Shown: positions 7,715-16,746, counted from the first letter of the stretch. The stretch is DNA of 38,744 nt from Candidatus Caccousia avicola (GCA_018712435.1 DVGZ01000076.1:1-38744), one strand, 5' to 3'. Notes: generated from the letters alone by a model not told the origin. Translations and numbers: made by a program.

Positions 7715-9140
7715 TGATGCTCCGCTTCCCTTCAAACAGATCCGGGAATACCTCTGTCAGCGTCAGAGGACGTTTTTCCTCCAGTACGCGGACATTCCTC
7801 CCCGGCAAGCCGTGTGATTTCAAAATTTCCAGCAAATCCTCCGCGATGACGGAGGAATGATCCGTAACGCCCGACGGGCCGTACACATCGAGATCGACGC
7901 GCCCCTTGGCCGCCGCCAGCGTCATCTCCACAAAACCGAGCGATTCCACGTCCAGCTTGAAGAGGAACTGGATCTTTCTCTCTCCCTGCTGCCCGTTTTC
8001 GTTCTTCTCCTCCGCGTCCGGGTCCACCCAGAATTCGGAGTACATCTTTTTCCCCTCGTATTCCAGGGGCATCATAAGATGGTTGAGCGGCATGAACACG
8101 CTCTCGTTGACCAGCATCGCCCGCACAATCTCCTGGAACGCCTCGCGCATATCCGTTCCCAGCTCTCCCCGCAGCGCCCGCGACGCCGTCTGCGCCAGCT
8201 GCTGGGCGAACCGGTTCGACTCCGCGGCCTTGATGAAGCTGTTGTCCTCCAAAAGCCGGATCGCCGCCTCGTCGTCGAGCTGGGAAAGGCCCGCGAGCGT
8301 GTCGCCGCACGCTCCAAGCTGCCGGAAGGACATCATCAGGCCCTCCTCGGAGCCGTTTTCATAGCGCGTCACATCGAGCATGAGCATGCTCAGGAAGGTG
8401 CGCACACTCCCCAAATCGTGGAAGCGGCTGATGTACGATCCGAGATACGGCAGGATCCCTCCCTGCAAAAGCTGGAGGTTTCCGGCGCGGTCCCCCGCCG
8501 CCAGGCCGTTTTTCAGCTGGCCGATCATCTCCGAAAGCTGGCCCTTCCAGCTTTCCGGGAGCCGGTCGGAGATCTGCCGGAGCATGTCGAGCATATGGCG
8601 GCCGATGTGCTCCGTGGACGAGAAATCGCTGTACCGCTTCACAAACGAGAGGATCGCGTCGCGCACGCCCTCGCTGCCGGACCGCTGGTAGGCCTGGCGC
8701 AAAAGCGCGAACAGCGGGCCGCCGAAGCGGTTTCCTGAGCGCACCTGCGCCAGAAAAAAGCTGCGGAATTCCTCCGCGTCCATGCGGAACATCTGAAGCA
8801 GAGAGGCCAGCTCCTGCGCCACGCCCGCGTCCAGCCCCGGCGCGGACACCATCGTCTGGAACAGCGTCACGGCCTTGGAAAGCTCGGCGGTGAGCTCCGG
8901 CATCTCCCGGAGCTGCTGGAGAAAGACCTGGAGGTTGGAATCATACCGCAGACTGCCCGAATTCAGGGCGTTGCCCGCGTCCTGCTGCTCCGCCCTGTTG
9001 TCGGGGCGGACCACCCGGTTCGGATCCGCCACGTTCTGTACAAGCGAGTTATCCGGCCTCTGCGCGCCGGGCAGTGGCCGGTTGTTGATGGTATTATCGT
9101 AATTGGGGACGGGATTGGTCACCCCCAAAAGGTTTGGCAT
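7701..9140 (-). CDS. FliK-like protein with C-terminal hook-length-control-type domain (YlqG-like position)
   Basis: 479 residues. The N-terminus is polar and Asn/Pro-rich (MPNLLGVTNPVPNYDN) as in secreted flagellar proteins. The middle is helical. The last about 90 residues show the pattern of the FliK C-terminal domain: FKLDVESLGFVEMTLAAAKG, then SSVIAEDLLEILKSHGLPG. The similarity is at pattern level, and the C-domain is the only confident part. It sits directly before an FlhB-C-like gene, just as ylqG precedes ylqH in Bacillus. FliK C-domains act on FlhB-C, so a functional pair is likely. ATG start with AAAGGA upstream. Other possibility: a generic helical scaffold with a diverged C-domain. 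Confidence 0.6.
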   Translation of the reverse strand: MPNLLGVTNPVPNYDNTINNRPLPGAQRPDNSLVQNVADPNRVVRPDNRAEQQDAGNALNSGSLRYDSNLQVFLQQLREMPELTAELSKAVTLFQTMVSAPGLDAGVAQELASLLQMFRMDAEEFRSFFLAQVRSGNRFGGPLFALLRQAYQRSGSEGVRDAILSFVKRYSDFSSTEHIGRHMLDMLRQISDRLPESWKGQLSEMIGQLKNGLAAGDRAGNLQLLQGGILPYLGSYISRFHDLGSVRTFLSMLMLDVTRYENGSEEGLMMSFRQLGACGDTLAGLSQLDDEAAIRLLEDNSFIKAAESNRFAQQLAQTASRALRGELGTDMREAFQEIVRAMLVNESVFMPLNHLMMPLEYEGKKMYSEFWVDPDAEEKNENGQQGERKIQFLFKLDVESLGFVEMTLAAAKGRVDLDVYGPSGVTDHSSVIAEDLLEILKSHGLPGRNVRVLEEKRPLTLTEVFPDLFEGKRSINVKI

Positions 9141-9184
9141 ATGCGGTCATCCTTTCCTCTCTCTTCCAAATTTGTGCGCAATGG

Positions 9185-9213
9185 TGGCAATTTGGAAATG
9201 AATATGGTATAAT
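9185..9213 (+). promoter_or_regulatory. Probable promoter of the cheA-cheW-cheR-cheB operon
   Basis: TGGCAA, 17 bases, TATAAT, with an extended -10 (TGG directly before TATAAT). The leader to the cheA start is about 130 bases. The -35 is poor but the extended -10 compensates. Confidence 0.5.
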
Positions 9214-9231
9214 TTATGAAGGCTGTATCAA
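9204..9231 (-). promoter_or_regulatory. Possible promoter of the FliK-like/FlhX/PilZ unit
   Basis: On the minus strand: TTGATA, 16 bases, TACCAT (four of six in the -10). Its -10 overlaps the -10 of the opposing cheA promoter. Weak by sequence; supported by position 64 bases upstream of the first gene. Confidence 0.35.
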
Positions 9232-9348
9232 ATCGCCCGTTTAAGCGGTGGGAAATGCAGAATTGTTCTGCGCCGCCCTTAATTTTTTCGCCGGTTTGGT
9301 CGACATATAGTAATAAGAATGCTGATTATGCAAAAGGATGGATGGATC

Positions 9349-11454
9349 ATGAGCGCTAACAACGACAGCCTTCTTGAGGCTTACCTCTTTGAAACCGGTT
9401 CCCTTCTGGAGCAGCTTGACAATCTTGTTCTTGCCGCAGAGGACAAGGACAACTTTTCCGAGGACGATATCAACACGATTTTCCGTATCATGCACACCAT
9501 TAAAGGCTCCAGCGCCATGATGGAATACAACTCTCTGATGACGATTGCACATCGCGTGGAGGATTTGTTCGCCATCATCCGCGATACCTCCATTGACATT
9601 GTGCCGGAAAGTCACCGTCCCGAGCTGTTTGATCTTCTGTTCCAAAGCATTGATTTCTTCCGCCAGGAGACGGAGCATCTTGAAAACGGCGAACCGCTTA
9701 CTGATAATATCGACAGTTTACTTCAGAAAATTAATAGCTTTATCGAGCAAATTCAGGGAGGCGGCAAGGATCAGCCCGCCGCCGGGGAAAAAGCTCCGGC
9801 GGCGAACGCGGAAGTCCCGGCCGGTCCGGCCGGTGTTCCCGGTTATCCGCATTTGCTTCAGGTCTTTTTCGATGAGGGCTGCGGCATGGAAAACCTGCGC
9901 GCCTTCATGCTGGTCAACGAGATCCGCGCCTTCTGTCAGGAGGATGATTTCAAATTCCTGCCCGAGGACGTGCAGAGCAACCCGGCAACCTCCGCAGAGC
10001 TCGCGGAAAACGGCTTCCTTCTCTGCTTCCGCAAGCAGGCGGACCGCGATTCCGCCATTCACAGCGTGACAGGCTCCGGCTTTGTGCGCACCTATCAGGT
10101 CATTGACCATGCCGAGGAGCCCGCTCCCGCGAAGGAACCGGAAAAGCCCGCCGCACCCGTACAGCAGGCGGCTCCCGCCGCGCCTGCCGCGCCCGCCGCA
10201 TCCGCTCCCGCCGCTCAGCCGGCCCAGCCCGCGAAGGCTGCCGCCCCGGCTCCGCAGCAGCAGGACAGCAACACGCGCCACCACAAGGAGAGCCTGATCA
10301 GCGTCAACCTGAGCAAGCTCGACGAGCTGGCCGCCGTCGTGGGCGAGATTGTCATCACCGAGTCGATGGTCACCTCCTCCCCCGAGCTCAGAGGCATGAA
10401 GCTTGACACCTTCCTCAAGTCCGCCCGCCAGCTGCGCAAGCTGACCGACGAGCTGCAGGACGTGTCCATGTCCCTGCGCATGGTGCCTGTTTCCAGCACA
10501 TTCCAGAAGATGCACCGTATCGTGCGCGACATGTGCAAGAAGCTGGGCAAGGAAGCGCGCCTGACGCTTGTGGGTGAGGACACCGAGGTCGACAAGACCA
10601 TCGTGGACAGCATTTCCGACCCGATCATGCACATCGTGCGCAATTCCATGGACCACGGCATTGAGGATACCGAGGACGAGCGCATCGCCGCCGGCAAGGA
10701 TCCCGTGGGCGAGATCATCCTCTCCGCCCGCCACACCGGCAGCGAGGTCATCATCGAGATCAAGGACGACGGCCGCGGCGTGGACGATGAGGCCGTATTG
10801 AGAAAAGCCATCAACAACGGCATCGCGTCCCCGGACGTGGAATATTCCCACCGCGAAATCCTCAGCTTCCTTCTCGCTCCCGGCTTCTCCACCAACACCG
10901 AGGTTACGGAGTATTCCGGCCGCGGCGTGGGCATGGATGTGGTCAAGCGGAACGTGGAGGATGTGGGCGGCACCGTGTCCATCTCCTCCGAGCAGGGCAA
11001 GGGCATGACCACCACGCTGAAAATCCCGCTCACCATGGCCATCATGGACGGCATGGAGGTTTCCGTGGGCGATTACATCTTCACGATCCCGATTCACAAC
11101 ATCCGCCAGTCCTTCCGCATCGAAAAGGACGCTTTGATCCGCGACGCGTCCGGCGGCGAGATGTTCAAGTGCATGGGTGAGTTCTATCCCGTCGTGCGCA
11201 TGCGCGATCTGTATCAGATGGACGAGGGCTTCACAAACATTGAGGACGGCATCCTCATGTGGCTGGAGTCCGGCGAACAGTCCTACTGCCTGTTTGTCGA
11301 CCAGCTTCTGGGCGAGCAGCAGGTCGTTGTCAAGCCCCTGCCGTCCTATCTGAACTCCTTCAGCATCAAGCGCAGCGGTATCGCGGGATGCACCATCCTG
11401 GGCGACGGAAACATCAGCATCATTCTGGACGTCGCGAATCTTTACCATTCCTGA
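9349..11454 (+). CDS. cheA: Chemotaxis histidine kinase CheA
   Basis: 701 residues. CheA is the cytoplasmic kinase of the receptor array; it phosphorylates CheY and CheB. Domains in order: Hpt with phospho-acceptor H49 (RIMHTIKGSS); a CheY/CheB-binding P2 region about 165-250; an Ala/Pro-rich linker about 255-305; dimerisation helices; an ATPase domain with DPIMHIVRNSMDHGIED (N-box) and GRGVGMDVVKRNV (G-box); and a C-terminal CheW-like domain. Start at 9349 is chosen because AAAGGATGG lies just upstream; in-frame ATGs at 9319 and 9328 have no better site. First gene of a four-gene operon. Confidence 0.96.
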   Translation: MSANNDSLLEAYLFETGSLLEQLDNLVLAAEDKDNFSEDDINTIFRIMHTIKGSSAMMEYNSLMTIAHRVEDLFAIIRDTSIDIVPESHRPELFDLLFQSIDFFRQETEHLENGEPLTDNIDSLLQKINSFIEQIQGGGKDQPAAGEKAPAANAEVPAGPAGVPGYPHLLQVFFDEGCGMENLRAFMLVNEIRAFCQEDDFKFLPEDVQSNPATSAELAENGFLLCFRKQADRDSAIHSVTGSGFVRTYQVIDHAEEPAPAKEPEKPAAPVQQAAPAAPAAPAASAPAAQPAQPAKAAAPAPQQQDSNTRHHKESLISVNLSKLDELAAVVGEIVITESMVTSSPELRGMKLDTFLKSARQLRKLTDELQDVSMSLRMVPVSSTFQKMHRIVRDMCKKLGKEARLTLVGEDTEVDKTIVDSISDPIMHIVRNSMDHGIEDTEDERIAAGKDPVGEIILSARHTGSEVIIEIKDDGRGVDDEAVLRKAINNGIASPDVEYSHREILSFLLAPGFSTNTEVTEYSGRGVGMDVVKRNVEDVGGTVSISSEQGKGMTTTLKIPLTMAIMDGMEVSVGDYIFTIPIHNIRQSFRIEKDALIRDASGGEMFKCMGEFYPVVRMRDLYQMDEGFTNIEDGILMWLESGEQSYCLFVDQLLGEQQVVVKPLPSYLNSFSIKRSGIAGCTILGDGNISIILDVANLYHS

Positions 11455-11519
11455 TCCTGAATAATCCCCTCGCCCGGGGGGAAAGCCGGGAAGAATGACT
11501 GAATACTGGAGGAATTTCT

Positions 11520-11999
11520 GTGGCACAAGACGTTTTGTTTGCCGTTGAGGATACGGACGATACCCTTCTGGAGGAGGATTTGCAGGAAAGCCAAACGGAA
11601 AAATACCTGCTCTTCACCTCCGCCGATCTTCTTTTCGGCGTTCCGTCCGAATATGTGGTGGAAATCATCACCAACCACCCGATCACCAAGCTGCCCCTGG
11701 TCCCGACCTATGTGCGCGGAATCATCAACCTGCGCGGCCAGATTATCCCCATTGTCGACACCCGCATTCTGCTGCGCTGCGACGGAGAGGATAACCAGTG
11801 CATCATCATCCTGAACATTGAAGGCACGCTGGTCGGAATCCTGATTGACTCCGTGATGAAAATGGTGGACGTGGACAAAGAGTCCCTGCGTCAGGATCTG
11901 GCTCAGAAGGCGCAGAATCTTGTGTCCGGCATGTGCTCGCTTCCGGACGGACAGACCATGCTGGTGTTTGACTGCGCGCAGATTCTCAATCAGGTCTGA
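11520..11999 (+). CDS. cheW: Chemotaxis coupling protein CheW
   Basis: 159 residues, one SH3-like CheW domain. CheW links CheA to chemoreceptors in the array. Conserved pieces include KYLLFTSADLLFGVPSEYV and the core LVPTYVRGIINLRGQIIPIV. It starts with GTG, preceded by TGGAGGA seven bases upstream. It lies 65 bases behind cheA. The start GTG was preferred because no ATG precedes the conserved domain. Confidence 0.95.
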   Translation: MAQDVLFAVEDTDDTLLEEDLQESQTEKYLLFTSADLLFGVPSEYVVEIITNHPITKLPLVPTYVRGIINLRGQIIPIVDTRILLRCDGEDNQCIIILNIEGTLVGILIDSVMKMVDVDKESLRQDLAQKAQNLVSGMCSLPDGQTMLVFDCAQILNQV

Positions 12000-12055
12000 G
12001 CGCGGGGCCGCGCCGCTTCTCACTTTTTATTCCATATGGGACGGGGGATTTTGCT

Positions 12056-12883
12056 TTGCAGGATACGTTTTTCCACGATCTGGAGATATCAGACGCCGAT
12101 TTTAACCGGATGGTAAAATTTATGCAGAAGGAATACGGGATGGATCTGAGCAAAAAACGGCAGCTCATTTCCAGCCGTCTGTCGCATTCGCTGCGCGAGC
12201 GCGGATACCGGGATTTCCATTCCTTCGCCGACCATCTGCTTTCCAACAAGGATGACTCCGAGGTCGAGCTGATCATCAACAAGCTGACCACGAATTACAC
12301 GTTCTTCCTGCGCGAGAAGGATCATTTCTCCTATCTGCAAAACATCATCCTGCCCGAGCTGGTACGGCGGCACAAAAACGATCGCGTCCTCTCCATCTGG
12401 AGCGCCGGATGTTCCAGCGGTGAGGAGCCTTACACCATCTCCATGTGTCTCAAGGAATTTTTCGGAAACGAAGCCTCCTCGTGGGATACCCGTGTGCTTG
12501 CCACGGATATTTCCCCGCAGGCCCTTGCCAAAGCCCGGGCGGGCATCTACAAAAAACCGGCGGATATGCCGGCCGAGTGGCTGCACCGTTATTTTACGGA
12601 GGACAAGGCCACAGGCCAGTATACCGTCGTCCCCGCCATCAAAAACAATGTTATTTTCCGCAGCTTCAATCTGATGGATCCCATTCAGTTCCGGCTGAAA
12701 TTCGATATTATCTTTTGCCGCAACGTCATGATCTACTTCAATGCGGAGACGCGGGACGCTTTGGTCAGCCGTTTCCACGGCGCGATGCTCCCCAACTCCT
12801 ATCTGTTTATCAGCCATTCGGAATCCCTGGGGCAGAACCCCTTGTTCCGCATGGCGGCTCCGGCTGTCTATGTGAAACGATAA
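12056..12883 (+). CDS. cheR: Chemotaxis protein methyltransferase CheR
   Basis: 275 residues. CheR methylates glutamates on chemoreceptors using S-adenosylmethionine. It has the helical N-domain (to about residue 75) and a Rossmann methyltransferase domain with the SAM loop SIWSAGCSSGEEPYT and the motif FDIIFCRNVMIYFN near the C-terminal third. The start is a TTG behind GGGGGATT; the next in-frame ATG at 12110 would cut into the N-domain. Third gene of the operon. Confidence 0.95.
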   Translation: MQDTFFHDLEISDADFNRMVKFMQKEYGMDLSKKRQLISSRLSHSLRERGYRDFHSFADHLLSNKDDSEVELIINKLTTNYTFFLREKDHFSYLQNIILPELVRRHKNDRVLSIWSAGCSSGEEPYTISMCLKEFFGNEASSWDTRVLATDISPQALAKARAGIYKKPADMPAEWLHRYFTEDKATGQYTVVPAIKNNVIFRSFNLMDPIQFRLKFDIIFCRNVMIYFNAETRDALVSRFHGAMLPNSYLFISHSESLGQNPLFRMAAPAVYVKR

Positions 12884-12929
12884 AACGCGCGCCCTCCGGC
12901 GCCCGAACAAGCAAGAAGGGTGAGTTGCG

Positions 12930-13982
12930 ATGTTTCCCGATAAAAAAATTCGTGTGCTGGTAGTGGATGATTCCGCTCTGGCACGTCAGATGATTGTGGG
13001 AGGCCTGTCTCAGGATCCCAATATAGAAGTCGTGGGATACGCCTTCAACGCTTCCGACGCCAAATCCAAAATAGAACTGATCAAGCCCGACGTGGTCACG
13101 ATGGATGTGGAAATGCCCGGCATGAACGGAATTGATTTCCTCAAACAGTATCTGCCGAAGCATCCGATCCCCGTCATCCTCGTCTCCTCTCTGAACCTGC
13201 GCGTCTTTGACGCGCTGGAAGCCGGTGCGGTGGATTTCGTCCGCAAGCCGGACGCGGAGGAAAGCAAGGAAGTCTTTTTCCGTTCGCTTCGTCAGCGCAT
13301 TCGCGCCGCGTCCTGCGCTCATGTCCGCCACCGTCCCACTGCCGTCGCCCCGATGGCCGCAGCGCCGATCGCTCCCTTGACGGGAGGGGTGCTGCATCAT
13401 CCGGCAAACCAGACCATTATCGGCCTGGGAGCCTCCACCGGCGGCACCGAAGCCACGCTGGAGGTGCTCAAGCGCCTTCCGGCCGATATTCCGGGCATGG
13501 TTGTGGTGCAGCACATGCCTGTGGGCTTCACGAAAATGTACGCGGAACGGCTCGACAAGATCTGTAAGATGGAGGTCCGTGAGGCCGTGAACGGCGACGA
13601 GATTCGCCCCGGCCTTGTGCTGATTGCTCCCGCCGACTTGCAGGTGAAGGTGGTACGGATGGGCGAACGCTACACGCTCTCCTGCTTCCCCGGAGAAAAA
13701 GTCAGCGGCCACCGTCCTTCCGTGGACGCGCTCTTCTCCTCCATGGCCACGACGGTCAAGTGCCACATGGTGGGCATCATCATGACCGGCATGGGACGCG
13801 ACGGCGCAAGCGGCCTGCTTGCTATGCGCAAGGCGGGCGCGTACACCATCGGCCAGGATCGGGAATCCAGCGTCGTGTATGGAATGCCCATGGTCGCCCA
13901 CGATATCGGAGCGGTGACGATTCAGGCTTCCTGCGAAAACATTGCCAGCGTGCTGATGACGCACCTGAAAACAGGAAAATAA
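12930..13982 (+). CDS. cheB: Chemotaxis response regulator and protein-glutamate methylesterase CheB
   Basis: 350 residues, full length. CheB removes methyl groups from receptors after phosphorylation by CheA. The N-terminal receiver domain has the acidic pair in VLVVDDS and phospho-acceptor D59 (VTMDVEMPGMNG). A linker leads to the methylesterase domain with the catalytic triad S169 (GASTGG), H195 (VVQHMP) and D291 (MGRDG). ATG start with AAGAAGGGTGAG upstream. Last gene of the operon; a strong terminator follows. No cheC, cheD or cheY is present in the window. Confidence 0.96.
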   Translation: MFPDKKIRVLVVDDSALARQMIVGGLSQDPNIEVVGYAFNASDAKSKIELIKPDVVTMDVEMPGMNGIDFLKQYLPKHPIPVILVSSLNLRVFDALEAGAVDFVRKPDAEESKEVFFRSLRQRIRAASCAHVRHRPTAVAPMAAAPIAPLTGGVLHHPANQTIIGLGASTGGTEATLEVLKRLPADIPGMVVVQHMPVGFTKMYAERLDKICKMEVREAVNGDEIRPGLVLIAPADLQVKVVRMGERYTLSCFPGEKVSGHRPSVDALFSSMATTVKCHMVGIIMTGMGRDGASGLLAMRKAGAYTIGQDRESSVVYGMPMVAHDIGAVTIQASCENIASVLMTHLKTGK

Positions 13983-13993
13983 AATCATACAGC

Positions 13994-14031
13994 AAAGGCG
14001 GCACATGGAAATTCCATGTGCCGCCTTTTTT
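13994..14031. terminator. Strong intrinsic terminator between cheB and the CapA-type gene
   Basis: The stem GGCGGCACATGGAA pairs perfectly with its complement around a two-base centre, flanked by AAA on the left and TTTTTT on the right. It ends the che operon on the plus strand. The opposing capA-like gene also ends here, so it may work in both directions, more weakly on the minus strand. Confidence 0.9.
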
Positions 14032-14038
14032 CAAGCCC

Positions 14039-15346
14039 TTAATCCAATCTGAGATATTCCGGCGCAACGATTTCCTCCAGCATGGAGCGGACATAAGCGG
14101 GCGTCACGCCGCTCAGACCGTGGGAAGCGGCCAGCTCGTCCGTATAATCGCGCAGGAGATACAGGCGCATGTTGGCGTAGTAGCGCTCATAGAACATGAC
14201 GACGGGCGTGGCGGAAATGTTGTCGATCGCAATCTCGCTTTCCCCGCCGGGCTGTGTGGTTTTCGTCACCTCAAACCCCAACACGATTCCGACCATATTG
14301 TCCACCCGATCCTGCGCTGAGACAAAATTCCCCAGGGAATACGCTACCGGCACCTCCCTGCCGTCGGAGGACGTCACCGTCTCGATCGGCTGCACCACAT
14401 GCGGATGGGTCCCGATCACGATATCCGCGCCCCAATCGGCCAGCTTTTGCGCGAACGCGCGCTGTCTGTCCGTCACCTCATGGGTGTTTTCCACGCCCCA
14501 ATGGATACTCACCACCACCACATCGGCCTTCTCCCTGGCCTGCTCGATCTGGCGGCGAATCACGTCCTCCTCCGAGGTGTATATCACGCTCTTCTCAGCC
14601 CCCGCCGGTGTGGAGAGGCCGTTGGTCATTTCGGTGTAGGCAAGGAAGGCAAAGGAGATCCCGTTATACTCGCACACGGGAAAATCCTGTTCATCGGCAT
14701 AAAGGCCGGAGGTGAAAGCGTCCTCGGGCATGGAATCCCAGAAGCGGAGCGTCGACGCCAGCCCTTCGCCGTCCTTGTCATAAATATGGTTGTTGGACAG
14801 GAAAAAGCCGCGAAAGCCAATGCGGTACAGCTCCCGGGCACAGTCCCCCGGCGTGCAGAAGCGCGGATACGCGGAGGGAGTCAGTTCATCGCTCATGAGC
14901 GTTTCCACGTTGATCAGGTTGAGATCGAAATTCTGATACAGGGAAGCCGCGTGCTCATACAGGGCGGCAAAATCATAGCCCTCCTTCCCGGCGGCGGCAG
15001 CGCGTTTTTTCGCCTGCAAATAGAGTCCGTCGTGAATCAGGTTATCCCCCGAGGCCGAAACACGCACGGTGGTTATTTCCGGCTCCGGCTCCGGTTCCGG
15101 TTCGGACGAGGGAAGGGACGCGGCATCCGGTGCGGACTCCGGCGGCAGAGAAGAAACCGCCTGTCCGGTCTGAGAGGAGGCAGGCGGTGCGGACGCGGGC
15201 GGCGCAGCCGCAGGCACGGTTTCGAGTGAGCCGCCCAGCCAGAAATAAACGCCCGCGCAGACAGCCACAGCGCACAGCAGGCTGCACGCCAGCACCGCCC
15301 AACCGCTTCCGCGCCGTTTGCGATAATGGTTCGCTTTCCTTTTCAT
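14039..15346 (-). CDS. CapA family (PGA_cap) metallophosphoesterase-like protein, membrane-anchored
   Basis: 435 residues. A basic N-terminus is followed by a hydrophobic helix (residues 14-35, WAVLACSLLCAVAVCAGVYF), then a Pro/Ser/Glu-rich stalk to about residue 92. The globular domain is of the CapA/PgsA type: VRVSASGDNLIHDG, NLINVETLM, LSNNHIYD, VVVSIHWGVE and VIGTHPHVVQP supply the metal-ligand pattern of the calcineurin-like family. These proteins are linked to capsule or polyglutamate attachment, but no other capsule genes are nearby, so the substrate is unknown. ATG start with GGAGGA upstream; a good promoter lies at 15394-15422. Transcribed as a single gene. Confidence 0.88.
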   Translation of the reverse strand: MKRKANHYRKRRGSGWAVLACSLLCAVAVCAGVYFWLGGSLETVPAAAPPASAPPASSQTGQAVSSLPPESAPDAASLPSSEPEPEPEPEITTVRVSASGDNLIHDGLYLQAKKRAAAAGKEGYDFAALYEHAASLYQNFDLNLINVETLMSDELTPSAYPRFCTPGDCARELYRIGFRGFFLSNNHIYDKDGEGLASTLRFWDSMPEDAFTSGLYADEQDFPVCEYNGISFAFLAYTEMTNGLSTPAGAEKSVIYTSEEDVIRRQIEQAREKADVVVVSIHWGVENTHEVTDRQRAFAQKLADWGADIVIGTHPHVVQPIETVTSSDGREVPVAYSLGNFVSAQDRVDNMVGIVLGFEVTKTTQPGGESEIAIDNISATPVVMFYERYYANMRLYLLRDYTDELAASHGLSGVTPAYVRSMLEEIVAPEYLRLD

Positions 15347-15393
15347 GGTCGTTCCTCCGTTTTCACAGCATTTTTTCGCGTGAATCCGCCCTT

Positions 15394-15422
15394 ATTATCT
15401 ATGACGGGACAGGCTTTGTCAA
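15394..15422 (-). promoter_or_regulatory. Probable strong promoter of the CapA-type gene
   Basis: On the minus strand: TTGACA (consensus -35), 17 bases, GATAAT. The transcript would start about 40 bases upstream of the ATG. Confidence 0.7.
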
Positions 15423-15512
15423 GTGCCGCGCGGGGCCGCTTCTGCATAGAATGGATTGGGCGGGGGAGCTCCTCTGCCCGCCGCAAAACTGAAACAGAAG
15501 GGTAGCGATTCC

Positions 15513-16607
15513 ATGAATATTTTCCATTGCGAGGAACGCCGCGGCCAGACCTCCTGCGGACACGACTCCTGCTCTCAGGGCGGCTGCGGGCACTCCTGCG
15601 GTTCCCAGAGCTGCTGTGAGCCGGGCTGCTCGCACAGCTGCTGCCCGCCGCCTCCCCCGCCCGCTCCGTGCTGTGTCCCGTGTCCCTGCCCCGGACCGAT
15701 GGGCCCGACAGGCCCGACCGGTCCCATGGGCCCGCAGGGTCCCGCCGGAAGCGCCACGATGACAGGCGCAACAGGCCCGCAAGGCCCCGCCGGTCCGCAA
15801 GGTCCGATGGGCCCGAGAGGCCCGCAGGGCGTACAGGGGATCCAGGGTGTTCCCGGCCCGATTGGCCCCACGGGGCCGGAGGGCGTACAGGGAATTCAAG
15901 GCGTGCAGGGTCCTGCCGGCCCCACAGGAGCCACAGGCCCGACCGGGGCGCAGGGACCGACCGGCTCCACCGGATCCACAGGGGCCGCGGGAGCCGCCGA
16001 CACGATCACCATCGGCACGACAACGGTGGGGCAGACAGCCGCCGTCATCGACACAACGGGATCCCCGAACCATGTGCTGAATTTTGTTCTGCCCGCGTCC
16101 GTCTCCGTGATTCCGTTTGCCTCGGGCGGCACCGTCAGCCTGACGACAGGCTCTTCCGGCGAAGCGGGCCAGCCCTGCTTCCTCGGCTTCGGCAGCTTTG
16201 TGCAAATTCCTTCGCCGCTTACGGCTGAGCTTGCTCCGGGACAGGAGGCCAGCGCCTTCTCGTTCCCCCTGCCCTCTGCCGCAACGATCACAGGGATCGC
16301 CGCAAGCTTCCGCAGCAGCTTCCCCCTGAGCCTGTCCGGCACGGTGCTGAATGTATCGGCGCTCCTATTTGCCCAGCAGCCGGGAGCGTCCTCCTTTACG
16401 CCGATCCCGGAAACCGCTGTGACACTCTCCCCCGCCGCCACGGGCGAGGTGCCCGCCGGGCAGACATTCTCGGCTGTCTCCGGCCCCATTTCCGTTTCCG
16501 AGCCCGCCGGAACACGGCTGCTGCTGGTCTATTACGCTTCGGCCTCGGGCACGGATCCGGCTCAGGTGATCTCCGGCCAGGCCAGCGCCTCGCTCTCGCT
16601 GCAATAA
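15513..16607 (+). CDS. Collagen-like repeat protein with Cys-rich N-terminus
   Basis: 364 residues. Three parts: residues 1-60 with 14 cysteines, several histidines and a polyproline run; about 33 Gly-X-Y triplets ([10 protein letters not shown] onward, one non-Gly triplet TMT early on); and a Ser/Ala/Val-rich beta domain of about 200 residues with [14 protein letters not shown] and a [10 protein letters not shown] motif as in clostridial collagen-like and exosporium proteins. There is no signal peptide or LPXTG anchor. Such proteins often form spore-surface filaments (BclA type); the Cys-rich head could crosslink in a spore coat, which is inference. The ATG at 15513 has AAGGG upstream; an in-frame GTG-type extension lacks family support. 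Confidence 0.85.
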   Translation: MNIFHCEERRGQTSCGHDSCSQGGCGHSCGSQSCCEPGCSHSCCPPPPPPAPCCVPCPCPGPMGPTGPTGPMGPQGPAGSATMTGATGPQGPAGPQGPMGPRGPQGVQGIQGVPGPIGPTGPEGVQGIQGVQGPAGPTGATGPTGAQGPTGSTGSTGAAGAADTITIGTTTVGQTAAVIDTTGSPNHVLNFVLPASVSVIPFASGGTVSLTTGSSGEAGQPCFLGFGSFVQIPSPLTAELAPGQEASAFSFPLPSAATITGIAASFRSSFPLSLSGTVLNVSALLFAQQPGASSFTPIPETAVTLSPAATGEVPAGQTFSAVSGPISVSEPAGTRLLLVYYASASGTDPAQVISGQASASLSLQ

Positions 16608-16651
16608 AGCGGGGCGCAATTGCCCCAGACTTCCGTTTCACAACAAACTGC

Positions 16652-16699
16652 TGAACTTTGATTTTCCGGTTCGCAAGAACCGCAAAATTGAAGTTCAGT
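16652..16699. repeat. Long near-perfect inverted repeat (22-bp arms, GCAA loop)
   Basis: Arms begin CTGAACTTTGATTTT and pair with one C-C mismatch and two wobble pairs around a GCAA (GNRA) tetraloop. There is no T run, so it is not a classical terminator. It lies 45 bases behind the collagen-like gene and just before a dispersed repeat (16747-16859). The decamer GGGGCGCAAT occurs on both sides of the hairpin (about 16613 and 16717). Confidence 0.75.
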
Positions 16700-16746
16700 C
16701 TGCGAACCGCCGCAGGCGGGGCGCAATCCGCTCAGGCGCTGCCGGA

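Noticed and set aside
9718..11526. 602-codon minus-strand open frame opposite cheA
   Set aside because: Composition (His/Val/Asp/Leu-rich) is that of an antisense shadow; no family features; cheA is certain.
15697..15993. Tandem DNA repeats that might suggest a CRISPR or satellite
   Set aside because: They are the Gly-X-Y codons of the collagen-like gene, with 9-base periodicity and no spacers.
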